The position numbers were made by a program, and so were the translations under genes. Source: Bettongia penicillata ogilbyi (Eukaryota > Chordata > Mammalia > Diprotodontia > Potoroidae). From it: a stretch of DNA of 64,000 nucleotides. Positions 42,531 to 53,196 of the stretch are shown here, one piece after another (position 1 is the first letter of the stretch; every line of letters starts with the position of its first letter). The DNA lies in NCBI GenBank assembly GCA_023548195.1, contig JAJHZJ010000575.1, positions 1,243,454-1,307,453 of the forward strand, in the 5' to 3' direction. The notes under the pieces were generated by a model. That model saw only the letters and a list, made by a program, of their open reading frames with translations. It did no database searches and had not been told where the DNA came from.

Positions 42531-44140
42531 TTGACTTCATCTCACTTTTTACCTTGCCTACCCAAGAAAAGACATTAAATAATCATTTCAATCAAGATTT
42601 TCCTTTCAAGTAAAACCATCCCTGACTTTCAGGAACTTACAAATGAATCACCAAACTCTAGGTAGCAGTCATTTCTCTATTATTTTACAGTGGCCCTATG
42701 TATCATGCAGAAGAAAAGAAAAACTTTTACTCCTCCTTCCCCTCATATGATTTCTTTCCAAGCATTTCCTTAAAGCTAAGGATCATGTTAGTTTCCTTTC
42801 AGACTCACAGCACAATCTCATGTCTAACCACTTTGTAGGGAATTCTATTGGTTGGGTCCAGTAGAATGGTTGTTATCATCTGTGGGGTTCCATAGACTTC
42901 TCTGTAAATGAACGTAGAATTCTCGCTAGTTCACATCTCAGATAAAAAGTGAGAAAATTACATTTGGAGAGTCATGTCTATAATGTCAGCCTTAAAGAGT
43001 AAGCTTTCTGGCCAGTCTATGCGTGCACACTGAGGTCAGTTCTTAGATGCATGCTCCTCGGTACCGGACTTTGTAGTAGCTGTTCCTACAATTATTTAAA
43101 TAAGTAGAGTATGGAGAAAAGACTTCTGAAGGAAAATGAGCTAAGTCTGCCTGGCAGGTGAATGTACAAAATGGCTAGGTAAGTAAGGTAGGTAAGCAGG
43201 TAATTAGGTAGGTAGAAGACCTATTGGACAGATTGTGAAAGGTGGAAAAACTGTATTACTCATCTATTTTTAAAATTTTACAAAGCCAGATTTTCTAAGT
43301 AAAAGATCAAAATCAGAACAGAGTCCTCATTTCACTAGACTTATTTTCATTTCGTTTCTGTCCCTCCACTAAGTGGAATACTTTTTTTAATCATTCATTA
43401 TCCTGGAATTCCATGTTTTCTTGCTTTACATTTCTAAAGAATCCTTCTATTTCTAAGCCTCCATTTTACTCTAGTGGAATAAGTGTGAAGATTAGCCCTG
43501 GGAGAAAATAAAAGGTACCGAAGATACTTGGGGGAGATGACCCACATTATTTTTCAGTCAAGCTCTTTTCTGTTCTCCCCGTGGAAGTTTCCCCTGCTAT
43601 GCTAGAGACCATCCCCAGCATACAGGCAGAGACAGCTTCTGCTGCCTCAGTGGGGGTGCTAGCCTACATCGGACACCTTCACACCTCACTCCCAATAACA
43701 CATAGAGGTCAAGTCAGGCTCCTGCAGCCACTAAAAACAAAACAAAGCAAAACAAAATCTCTGTCAGCTCACTCACTGCTGGTCCAGGAGGGAGCAAATG
43801 ATTGGATAATTCAAAAGGATCAACATTAAGAATTAATATTTATTTGACTTGGGAATGCAACATTGTTTTTTCCAACAGCAATTCACCTTCTTAATTATAT
43901 TTTTCCTCAGCCAATATTAAATAGCATTTGCATACTCTGACTACACATTTGAGGAGTGGGGAGAGGAGAGACTGGGAACCTAGCTCTGGAGCATTCTGGG
44001 TGTTAGAGATACCATAGCAATGGGATAGCCCCCATTTAAGAATGCCAAGCAGATGATGCATGTAACAGATGTTCTCCATGTAAATAAGAGAGAGGTAACT
44101 ATAGCAGCATAGAGTCCAATGTGGCAACATACATAACCCA
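42531..44140. other. About 1.6 kb mostly single-copy
   Basis: A short (GGTA)n run lies at about 43175-43215. The 82-codon frame at 43581-43829 has no recognisable domain. No CpG cluster, promoter or splice signal I would rely on. Confidence 0.4.
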
Positions 44141-44144
44141 GATC

Positions 44145-44370
44145 ATACTAAAAGTAACAATTACAATAGCTGGCATTTATAATTCTTACAACAACCTCGT
44201 GGAGGAAGTGCTATCACTATCCTCATTTTATAGATGAGAAACCTGAGGCTGAAGATGATGTCACTTGTCCAGGGTTAGATTGCTAATAAGTGTCTGAGGC
44301 AGGATTTGAACTAGGGTCTTCCTGAGTCCCAAGGCCAGTACTCCATCCAATATGCCACCTAGCTGCCAGG
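44145..44370 (-). mobile_element. Near full-length MIR-type CORE-SINE, antisense
   Basis: aatagctggcatttataatt, cctcattttatagatgagaa, cagggttagattgctaataa, ggcaggatttgaactagggt and aatatgccacctagctgcca. Confidence 0.78.
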
Positions 44371-44534
44371 TCTTCTGTGCTCCAAGACCAGATCCCTATT
44401 CACCATGCTCTGCTGCCTTTCTTACATACAGAACTGAAAATCCTTATGTATTGCTATCACATCAATCCTAGAGCACTATGCTGAACCCTATGTCCTAGCT
44501 CTGGTTCTGACAAAACTTGTCTGTGAATTCCTGG

Positions 44535-44645
44535 AAGAGTTTGCTTCTTAGTCAAGAAGGACCTACTGTGTGTCAGCATTTCATGACATTCTAGGGACAT
44601 GAAGGTAAAAATGGAAAGGTCCTTACCCTTGAAGCACTTACTCAA
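44535..44645 (-). mobile_element. L2-type 3' end, antisense
   Basis: ggacctactgtgtgtcagca, acattctagggacatgaagg and ccttacccttgaagcactta. Confidence 0.5.
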
Positions 44646-44824
44646 TATTCTCTCCCTTTCCTTTCAACTACCATGGCTCTACACTTGCATAGGTTCCCAG
44701 AGTGATACAAAAACAAGGGGATGGAGAAAGAAGAAAATTTTTAAAAACCATTTGTTCATGTTTCATCTCTTGTGTAACAGTGTTAAAGTCATAGTGATCA
44801 CATTATTTTCCAAATAAACACACA

Positions 44825-45285
44825 AAATTCAAGTTATGACCATTATAACCGTTATAACAAGTTATAATCATCATAACAAGTTATAATTAGTTATAATATA
44901 ACAAATCAGTGGTCATGTCTGCCAACAGGTCTTAACAAGCAAGTGCTGGCAGGAGAGTCTGTCATGCATTGTTGGGAACTCCAGAATGGGTCGGCAGGAT
45001 ATGTGCATGTAATGACTTGTTTACTATACATTACTATATGATTACATTATGTAATATTGCATCATTAAAATTTCAATAAAGGAAAAAAATCACAAATGTA
45101 CAGTAAATTATAAAAGATGCATCATTTTTAAACATATATACATATATATTGAAATGACAGGAATTTTTAAAAAATCATTAAAGAGTTATAAAAAAAAGAT
45201 TTTCAGGGGGCACCAAGTAATTTTTTTAAAGGGGGCGGTAGGACAAATAACTTTAAGTACCTCTGCTCTACAGTATTTCCCAAGT
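44825..45285. mobile_element. Possible DNA-transposon remnant with GTTATAA repeats
   Basis: Opens with clustered GTTATAA words; ATAACAAGTTATAAT occurs at 44854-44868 and 44873-44887 (19-bp period). It closes with ttttaaagggggcggtagga and taactttaagtacctctg, resembling hAT-family ends. Family unknown. Confidence 0.4.
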
Positions 45286-45366
45286 TATTATCTCAGGCTT
45301 GACCTCTAGCTTGAGCTCTACACCAAATTTTTCAACTGCCTATACGCCATTTTCACTTAAATGTCT
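45286..45366. other. Short unrecognised flank
   Basis: Host sequence left of the SINE target duplication; nothing identified. Confidence 0.3.
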
Positions 45367-45376
45367 CATTGGTATG

Positions 45377-45678
45377 TGTGTTTGTCCTTCACTGCCGAAG
45401 AAGACCATGCCATCAAAGAAACAATGACATGACTTGCACTTGACTTTGTTTTGAGTGAGGAAGGTCACCAACTTCACTTCTCTTCCAGACCCATCTGAAT
45501 CCAGTGACTAGATATTCATCAGGATGACTGAAGATGACCCAGGATGAAGCAACTGGGTTTAAGTGACTTGCCCAAAGTCATACAGCTAGTGAGTGTCAAG
45601 TGTCTGAGGTAAGATTTGAACTCAGGTCCTCTTGACTCCTGCACTGATGCTTTATCCACTGCAACACCTAGCTACCCC
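45377..45678 (-). mobile_element. Full-length gatgaatatctgg-tail SINE, antisense, with target duplication
   Basis: Reversed order of the 38.5-kb element: ggcatggt complement (agaccatgccatcaaagaaa), gacttgcacttgactttgtt, tagatattcatcaggatgac, aagtgacttgcccaaagtca and gatttgaactcaggtcctct. CATTGGTATG repeats at 45367-45376 and 45679-45688. Confidence 0.93.
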
Positions 45679-45688
45679 CATTGGTATG

Positions 45689-45900
45689 ACATGCAGCATG
45701 GTATGATGGGTGCAGAAATGGTCCCAGAGCTAGTAGGACCTGAACTCAAGTCTTGCCTCTTCTACATGTGTGTCACCCTGGGCAAATTATATAACAGTAA
45801 TTTGTGCCTCAGTGCCCTAGGTAGCTTTTTAATACTCTAAGTGGAAAAGTAGGTGCCATTGCATTGGGAGAAGAAATTTCTTACTAGAAGTTCTGTAAAC
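45689..45900 (+). mobile_element. MIR-type SINE
   Basis: ggtcccagagctagtaggac, tgaactcaagtcttgcctct and gtcaccctgggcaaattata. Confidence 0.6.
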
Positions 45901-45904
45901 AAAT

Positions 45905-46097
45905 GAAATCCAAGGTCCATTCCCTGTCTCCCTGTTACCCCTATCTCAGTGTGCCCCAAATTGAGATCATCAGCCTTCCCCCTCAACTTAATCATTCTAA
46001 CTTAATTTTTTTTTCCTATGACAACACCATTCACTGAGTTTCCCATGTTCAAACCCTTCTTCAATTCTTCTTTTCCTCCTGCTATCTAATCAGATCC
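45905..46097 (+). mobile_element. L2 LINE ORF fragment
   Basis: cttcaattcttcttttcctc and gctatctaatcagatcctgt match the L2 position before aatcagttgccaag in better copies. Confidence 0.5.
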
Positions 46098-46255
46098 TGT
46101 GAAACACAGATACCTGGTCATTGCACCCAGATGACTCAAGACAAAGTGAGGTTGGTAAGTTTGCATGGCCCTCCCTTACTTAATTCCAATTTACTTTCAC
46201 ATCATGGCATCACCTCCCTGATTGTTCTTTTTCAAGAGTAAAGGACAAACAACAA
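46098..46255 (+). mobile_element. 3' half of gatgaatatctgg-tail SINE
   Basis: agatacctggtcattgcacc, ggttggtaagtttgcatggc and ttttcaagagtaaaggacaa. Lacks the tRNA head; 5'-truncated. Confidence 0.75.
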
Positions 46256-46259
46256 TTGA

Positions 46260-46800
46260 ACGCAACTCAAAAATCTTCAGTGGTTTTTTATCACCAATCA
46301 AATAAAGTTCAAACTCATAAGCCAGCATTCAAGGCCCACCACAATTCAATACCACCTTATCTTTTTCTGCCTTATCCCTTCCCCCACTCTGTTCTCAAGA
46401 TAAGTTAAACTAGTCTCTGCACACACACACACACACACACGCACACATACACACACATACACACACACAGCATACTATTTCCTGATTTCATATGTCTGCT
46501 TCTGATATTCTCTAAACCTGGAATGCCTTTCCTCCTCCCCTTTTGCAACTGAATTCTTCTGATCCATTAAAATTCATCCCAAGCAGCATTGCTTTTAATG
46601 TCTTCCCTGATCTTTACCCACACTGACCCCTACAATACAATCATCCCTATCTAATAGCTGACATAGCACTATTTTCTCTTCCCTGATATGTTTCTCATAC
46701 TGTTATATGCTAAAATTATCTTTCCCCTACTAGAGGTGAGTTCCATGAGAATAGGGACTAAATTACAACTTTGTATCTCTCCTTTTGGCTAACAGTGATA
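46260..46800 (+). mobile_element. L2 LINE ORF and 3' end
   Basis: caaaaatcttcagtggtttt, aaacctggaatgcctttcct, ccattaaaattcatcccaag and gaatagggactaaattacaa. A (CA)n microsatellite at 46418-46470 lies inside. Confidence 0.75.
46418..46470. repeat. (CA)n microsatellite
   Basis: Alternating CA with a few T interruptions, within L2. Confidence 0.92.
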
Positions 46801-46802
46801 AC

Positions 46803-46930
46803 TCAAATTCAGCCACTTAACATTTTATAAAGTACTTTCCTCATAAATATCTATAAAATAGGGAGCCCAAGTTTTATTATCACAATTTTACCAATGAGAT
46901 ACAAAGAGGTAAAAGTTCTCTGACCAGGAC
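46803..46930 (-). mobile_element. MIR 3' half, antisense
   Basis: aacattttataaagtacttt and cacaattttaccaatgagat with acaaagaggtaaaag. Confidence 0.5.
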
Positions 46931-46931
46931 A

Positions 46932-47060
46932 ACAGAAGGAGTGCTGGATTTGGTGTTGTCAATCTGAAATGAAACCCAAGCTCTGCCACTTCCTAGCGAT
47001 GGAACGTTGGGTAAGCCATTGAAATTCTTAAGCTCCTTTCTACTGCTAAATATGGAAGCC
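46932..47060 (+). mobile_element. MIR-type SINE
   Basis: ggagtgctggatttggtgtt, aacccaagctctgccacttc and gttgggtaagccattgaaat. Confidence 0.65.
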
Positions 47061-47194
47061 TGCTATATAAGGTTCAAAGCTCTCAGAGGCCAGGTCTCCC
47101 TTTGAGTCCTAATCAGTTCTCTTCTCATGACCTCCCATTGCAGATGAAACTGTCTCAGAAAGGTTTAATAGTAACTGTTTGTTAAATAAATAAT

Positions 47195-47300
47195 TAACCC
47201 TCAAATTCCTCAAAAAAAGTGGGGGAGACTTGAAATAAGTGATTTTTCAAGTCCCTTCTAGCTTTACTAGCGTATGATTCTGTGACCTTCTAAACATACC
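47195..47300 (+). mobile_element. MIR/THER-like 3' end
   Basis: aagtcccttctagctttact followed by agcgtatgattctgtgac. Confidence 0.5.
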
Positions 47301-48820
47301 TGTTTTAAGAGATTTCAGTGTCCCAAATTACTGTACTTTCATTAAATTAAAGTTCAACAGACAGTAAGAAGTAAGCACAGTTATTGTACGTGATGACAGG
47401 GCAGGCAGAGTTTGTGCAAATCTCTATTAGATCCTGCAAATTCCAAAAAAAAAATATCTTTAATACTTACTGACCAATGTGAAAGTAGACATGAAAGAGG
47501 ACAGGGAAAAAGTTTATAAAATATAGCACAGGATTGAGAAATAAAGCAGGCAAAAGGCTGATAGCCTGTAGAGCAGCTTCACACATACTTAGCATGAATA
47601 TTTTCTTTTATATGAATCAGGAGGTTTTGGACTTGGTGAGCACAAATACCAAAAAAAAGAAAAGGAAAAAAAAAAAGAAACTGACCATTCTAGACAGGAA
47701 GTGACTATTTGCTCATATGAGAACAATTGATCAGCTAGCCAAAAATTTGTTCTAGCAAAAATCAAAATTCAAGCAAAATTAAAAGAATACAATTGGCAAA
47801 TTTTGTAATTAAAATAGCTCCAACCTGACAAGTCATTGTTAAAAAGGATAAAGGAGCAGACGTTGATACAAAATATCACTGCTTCAAATGAAAACTTAAG
47901 TAATGTAAATAAATTACCACAAGGAAACTGAAAAACAAAAAAGCAAGCAAAAAATCCTAGAAATTATCCACCAGAAAATACCTCATCTCTTTGTCAAGCA
48001 GAGAACTACCGAAGCAAAGGACAATACTGATTGAAAATCTAAACCTATCTGCAAAATTCAGAAGAGAATGGGGGAAGACCATTTATTTTCTTACAAAATG
48101 CTGAGACACTCTAAGGGAAAAAAATGGTTCGTAAAAGTTTGGAGTGAGACCCAGTTATGACAGACCACCCACCCCACAGGTATTTAAAGATAAAAACAGG
48201 AAGAAAGAAAACGGGAAAAAAAGCAAACAATCTGTCAAAATTTCTACACCAAATTATTTTCCTCATTGTGGAGGCATATTAATCTCCTAATCTGTTAATT
48301 CAACTGACATTCCAGCATTAATCTGTTTTAGAAGGATATATCAAAGGTCATGAGAAAACTCGACCTTCTTGGACATCTTTGTCTCTGTGTCGTCTGTCTC
48401 TCAATCAATGCTTGAATTTGGCAGACTTATGCCCAGCATTCAGAGTACAGTATTAGCATGGTATTTTTTTCTTTCCTATCTTCAGTGATGTGGAGTAATC
48501 CCATATGCATTCTAAAATCACAATTCCTTATATGATGAACAAGCATGAATAGGTGAAATAGAAATGGCACCAATGTTCAAAAGATCAGCTGAACCGGGTC
48601 ACAAACACACAGAAAAGGTCCCTGTTGAAGAAGGCACAATTTTAGCATATCCATTCGTTGATTTTCTAATCATCTGAAATACGGGGTGATACTGGTTGAT
48701 TGGGGGGAAATCATAGACACTAAAAGAAAAAGAGAATAAAGGAAACATTAATAATCGCTGACCAATAGGCCTCCTTTCTCTTCTCTCCAAAATTTTTATA
48801 AAACTAATGTACAGACACAT
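47301..48820. other. About 1.5 kb single-copy, with a homeodomain-motif cluster
   Basis: No repeat or gene recognised. A-rich tracts near 47650-47685. 48276-48325 holds TTAATCT, CTAATCT, TTAATTC and TTAATCT, typical homeodomain core words. The 85-codon minus frame at 48599-48856 enters the next SINE and is not a gene. Confidence 0.45.
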
Positions 48821-48821
48821 C

Positions 48822-49055
48822 AGGGCAGCTAGGTGGCTCAATGGATAAAGTGGCATGGCCTGGAGTCAGAAAGACTGTTCTTCTTGAGTTCAAATCCAGA
48901 CTCAAACACTTACTAGCGGTGTGACCTTCAGTGAGTCACTTAACCCTGTCTCAGTTTCTCCATCTGTAAAATGAGCTGGAGAAGAAAATGTCAAACCACT
49001 GCAGTATCTTCAACAAGAAAACCCCATATGAAATCACAGCTCAATAACATAGCCA
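48822..49055 (+). mobile_element. RTE-tailed CORE-SINE, near full length
   Basis: cagggcagctaggtggctca, gagttcaaatccagactcaa, gtttctccatctgtaaaatg, acaagaaaaccccatatgaa. The end is short (aatcacagctcaataacata). Confidence 0.88.
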
Positions 49056-49539
49056 TATCAAAAGCATCCTTCATGTAAGCATGAGAAGGGGATAGACTCA
49101 CTTTCACAAACAGTATCTTACAGTTAACCATTTTTTTGTGGTTAAGTAATTAATATAAAAGCAGAGATAATGTAAGAATCTATTGTGCTTATTGTTTAAC
49201 AGTTTAAAAATATTTGAGTCTGAAAAGCAAAATTCAGTTTTAAAGCCTTTCCCTCAACAAAATGTCCTGAAAGTGTCAAGATCATGACAAATTCTTTAAT
49301 TTATGAAATATTAGAAATAACTTAGATGATGTTCTTATATCATTCAAAGCATAAAATGGGAAAATGGTCATCAAAAACATTTGTTCCTCATTGAGAAAGC
49401 TGAGTTCACCATGAGGAAGAGAGATACCTCCCACCATGGTGAGGAAGGACAGATGTCATGATGATTGTGTCAAGCCATGAAACACCTTCGAGCTCCCTAA
49501 ATTCAATCACAGTCACCCAAATGAGTTTGGCCTGACTAC
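49056..49539. other. Unrecognised stretch, maybe upstream RTE
   Basis: AT-rich to about 49390. The part from 49400 could belong to the RTE element but is too diverged to assign. Confidence 0.35.
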
Positions 49540-50105
49540 CCACACTGGAGAAAGGAGACAAAGATTGGCTTTTGTCTGGATTATAATATGCCTTTGGACG
49601 AACAGTTCATAGAGACAGGACACATATCTTGAAAAGGCACTGTGGCTAGACAATGAACTGGGCCCAGTTTTTAATACAGAGAATTGAAAAGACAGGATTG
49701 TTTCATGGAAATTGGGAGGTATTTATTTCATCCTGAAACAAAACCCTATCATTTCAACATCAATATTCTTCCAGTATGCCTATATAGCTGTAAATCATAG
49801 GCTACCACAAGCTCTGAGAAATTAAAATTTCAAGTCACTCAGCACAGGAGAGAGATGTGTCAGGGATGTAAATAGGCTGCAACATATTAGCAATGACAAA
49901 TTGTGTTCAAAAAGTCATGTTAAAATGTGCATACAAACATACACACATACATGCACACTTACATCTGAGAAATATATGGTAACTTGACTGGTCCCATTAC
50001 CAAAGAATAACAGAGAGTCCTCATGTCACATTGATGCCTGCATAATGTCACAAGACCCAGAAGAAGGCCCCCAGGATACTAGTTGGACATCCTTTGGAGC
50101 GTTTA
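49540..50105 (+). mobile_element. RTE-type LINE, 3' ORF remnant
   Basis: Translated pieces in order match the RTE ORF C-terminus: a YLEKALWLDNELGP-like stretch from about 49630, NRLQHISNDKL from 49871, a degraded WAGHI-like region near 49990, and NVTRPRRRPPG at about 50044-50076. The pieces lie in different frames with stops and frameshifts between, so it is dead. This is the LINE class whose tail is shared with the RTE-tailed SINEs. Confidence 0.78.
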
Positions 50106-50269
50106 TCGAAGGACATGTGATTCTCACAGGATGAGAAGTGGAGGATGGATTTGTGTTCAGTTTCAATACAAGTGGTAACATGAATGAAATCCCAGACCAT
50201 TCAATATTGCCGATATTAACAAGTGTCCACACAACTTCCCTTCCTGTGGTACTTTAAGGCTTGAATGTC

Positions 50270-50325
50270 TTTCCGTACAATAGCCCTGTGAGTTAAGTAA
50301 TGAAAGTATTATTTTTCCCTTTATT
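50270..50325 (-). mobile_element. MIR middle fragment, antisense
   Basis: caatagccctgtgagttaag followed by taatgaaagtattattttt. Confidence 0.35.
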
Positions 50326-50375
50326 ATGAGTTTGTGTGAAGTTAATATCCTTTCTCATAATAACAGCTAATAAAA

Positions 50376-50603
50376 GTTGTTGTCCAAATCTTCATGACCC
50401 CACTGAGGTTTTCTTGACAGATACCGGAGCGGTTTGTCATTTCCTTCTCCAGTTCATTTTGCAGATGAGGAAACTGAGGCAAACAAGTTTAAGTGACTGC
50501 GCTAGGGTCACACAGCTAGAAAATATCTGAGGCAGAATTTGAACTCAGGTCTTCCTGACTCTAGGCCCAGTGCTCTATTCATCCTGCCACCTAGTTGCCC
50601 TGT
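50376..50603 (-). mobile_element. RTE-tailed CORE-SINE, antisense
   Basis: ccccactgaggttttcttga, ttttgcagatgaggaaactg, gctagggtcacacagctaga, atttgaactcaggtcttcct and cctgccacctagttgccctg. Confidence 0.9.
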
Positions 50604-51145
50604 AATCATATGAGGATAAATTCCCAGTTTTCTGGACTCCAAGTTCTTTTCATACTGCCTTGGGCATTAACTAGATACCAATGTTCTAAATCCAAACAAC
50701 GTTAATTTCTTATGACAGGTCCCATATTTACTCATGGTTCTTTTTTATGGAAAATAACATAAATTTGTTTTTATTGATACCTTAAAAGCTAAATTCACAA
50801 CTCCATCCCTACATCATCAGTGCAAATGTCTACATGCCCACAGGTCTTAGCCATTTAAAAACAACAAGAAAAATCAAACTATGCAAATTTTAAGAATTAT
50901 TGACAATACAGCCTCAATGACCTTTAGATGCTGCTACATCACTTTGACAAGAATGAACACAAGGTCATTTTAACTGATTTATTGGGTTTCTCCATATGGT
51001 TGTTAACTGTACTAAAAGAATAAAGGTAAAACCTGCTGTTCTCTGGCTAATGTGACAAAGGCCATATAATTTGTGTAAGATCTGATGAATTCTACAAAAT
51101 GACTTGGCATTCTCTGTTAGGCTGCCTCTAGATTTAAACCTGAGG
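50604..51145. other. Single-copy block with a spaced TGACCT/AGGTCA inverted repeat
   Basis: No repeat signature. AATGACCTT (50916-50924) and AAGGTCATT (50961-50969) are exact reverse complements, 36 bases apart, containing nuclear-receptor half-site words. An ATGCAAAT octamer lies at 50881-50888. Confidence 0.45.
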
Positions 51146-51149
51146 ATTT

Positions 51150-51300
51150 AAACCTGAAGGGGTCTAGAGATCATTTGTTATTTTACAGATAGGAAAACTG
51201 AGAGAAGTGATTAGCTCAAGGTCACAATAGAAGCAGACTCCAAATTCAAATACAGCTCTTTGGGCTTTAAATGGACTTCTCTTTTCAATGTACCACAATG
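51150..51300 (-). mobile_element. MIR/THER-like SINE, antisense
   Basis: gttattttacagataggaaa, gattagctcaaggtcacaat and the reversed head. Confidence 0.55.
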
Positions 51301-51929
51301 CCTATCTGAAATTAAACAAACCATGAAAACAAAACCAAAAAAAGCAAAATCACATTCATTGAACCTGATGTGCTAGGACCAAACCCAAGGAATGTTCAAC
51401 TGACAACCTGACATGGTTTATTGTATGTATTTATATAACCTGGGTATTCCAAAGCTACATTTAGAGTAAATGATAAATATACCGATGCTAAAAAAATAGA
51501 ATCTGACTTAAGTTTGACACTATATTTCTAATCACTTGTAGATTTATTCCCAGATGAGAAGTTTAACTCAGAAAACATCCTAAATATTCAGGCAAGACAG
51601 TGATTAGGTAAAGAGAAATTGAAAAGATTCACAAATACTCAAATTTTCTACTTTACAGGTATCTAAAATATGTATGAAGTTGAAAACCTTCAACTTTCCA
51701 ATGTCAGTAGGATATTTTTCCCCTTATTAATTCCAAGTAGCCATCAGAGACTTTTTTTTTTCCAAAAAGAGTTTCTGATTGCTGAGAGCCAGAACTGTAT
51801 AGACAAAGGAAAATTAAACCCAAACTCAGGACATCTGGGTTTGAATCCTACCCACTAGTAATATTTTTCCTTGATTTTTTTCTATGATATTAACTAAGTT
51901 CAGAGTTTCTTATAGAACAACTTATTGCT
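51301..51929. other. Mostly unrecognised AT-rich stretch
   Basis: A MIR-like B-box fragment (tctgggtttgaatcctaccc) is visible at about 51833-51852. Nothing else. Confidence 0.4.
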
Positions 51930-52110
51930 ACAGCCTCAGACACTAACTGTATGACCCTAAGGAAGTCACTTAATCCTGTTTGCCTCAGTTTCCTCATCTG
52001 AAAATAAGCTAGAGAAGGAAATGGGAAACCACTCAAGTATCTCTGCCAAGAAAACCCCAGAGGAGGTGAAGGAGAGTTGGACACAATTCAAATGACTCAA
52101 CAACAGAAAT
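51930..52110 (+). mobile_element. RTE-tailed CORE-SINE, 5'-truncated
   Basis: cagcctcagacactaactgt, tgtttgcctcagtttcctca, gccaagaaaaccccagagga and aaatgactcaacaacag. Confidence 0.85.
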
Positions 52111-52205
52111 ATTCTGAAGAAGGAAATAGTAAATGACTCCAGTATCTTTGTCAAGAAAACCCCAAATGGGGTCACGGAGAGTCAGACATGGCTGAAAAAT
52201 AACTA
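52111..52205 (+). mobile_element. Second RTE-type SINE tail in tandem
   Basis: Directly after the first tail, aatagtaaatgactccagta, aagaaaaccccaaatggggt and cacggagagtcagacatggc repeat the last third of the SINE. Confidence 0.8.
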
Positions 52206-52221
52206 ACCAACATGTACATCA

Positions 52222-52306
52222 GATGATGTAAAGCCATACCTTAGAGACCATCTAGTCTAACCCCTCTATTTTATATATGAGGAAACTGAGGCCCAGAGAG
52301 CTAAGA
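52222..52306 (-). mobile_element. MIR/THER-like SINE, antisense, left part
   Basis: ccttagagaccatctagtct, gaggaaactgaggcccagag then the break at gagctaag. Confidence 0.65.
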
Positions 52307-52775
52307 TCAATCAATTAGTATTTATTAACTACATACCAGGTCTTGTGGTAACTTCATGAGAAAGGAAGGCAAAAAACAAAGACAAAACCAAGAAAAATTC
52401 TACCCTCAAGCTGCTTACATTCTAATTGAAGACGACAATCTGGAAAGGCCAGGTACATGCTAGAGAAACAAGAGTAGATGATGGAAACAGTGACAAATAT
52501 GTTTTTTAAAAAAAGGCATTGACAGCTGAAGGAGAGCTAAGACTGTGAACAGCCTCTGCAGAAGCCAGTATTTGAACTGACTCTTCAATGAAGTGATGGA
52601 AAGGAGGAGGATGAGGTGGAGAGGCAGAAGATTCTAGGCACATGAAACAGGAGATGGAATCATGTTGGAGAATCTCCAAGGAGGTCAAGGGCAGCTGGAT
52701 AGTGGAGTGGGTGGAGGGAAGAAAGGCGGAATAAAGCTGACGAGATAGGAAGGGCCCAGGTTAGGAAGAGCTGTA
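52303..52775 (-). mobile_element. L2 LINE fragment, antisense, inside the MIR/THER-like SINE
   Basis: tcaattagtatttattaact, ctaccctcaagctgcttaca, agccagtatttgaactgact and cgagataggaagggcccagg are reversed L2. The SINE core (gtgatttgcccaaggacaat) continues immediately after. Confidence 0.65.
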
Positions 52776-52885
52776 AAGTGATTTGCCCAAGGACAATCAA
52801 ATCAAAAGCTTCAGAGCCCAGATTTGAACTGACTTTTTAAATCTGGTGCCCCTTCCAATAAACAGTGCCTTCCTCTGACTCACAA
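52776..52885 (-). mobile_element. MIR/THER-like SINE, antisense, right part
   Basis: tttgcccaaggacaatcaaa, cagagcccagatttgaactg and atctggtgccccttccaata. Confidence 0.6.
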
Positions 52886-53089
52886 TTCACTTTTTTGGAG
52901 GAATCACAAGCAGATCATTCCAACTGTCTGATACAGGACCCTGAATTACAGCCATGGCTTCTGACCAAACTAAAAGTTTCAAAATAGATGGAAACTCCAA
53001 CAAAAGGTATGTTAGGGGAGAAGAGTTCTGGCTTTGTTTCATTAGCACAAAAAGTCTTGACTATGTCTGTTACATTTTAATGTAGTGGT
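52886..53089. other. Unrecognised short stretch
   Basis: No repeat or coding signature. Confidence 0.35.
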
Positions 53090-53196
53090 ATCCCAACAGA
53101 TCACATACTTCTTTTGAGCAGAGAATTTTTTTTTAAATTTTTTTGTTTCTTTTTTGTTTCGGTATCTCTAATGCTTTGCACAGTGCCTTGCATATT
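53090..53196 (+). mobile_element. L2 LINE 3' tail
   Basis: gcagagaatttttttttaaa, tctctaatgctttgcacagt and gccttgcatattgagtcat. Confidence 0.55.

Noticed and set aside
44854..44887. Considered as a replication-origin iteron array
   Set aside because: Only two 15-base copies, in mammalian interspersed-repeat DNA.
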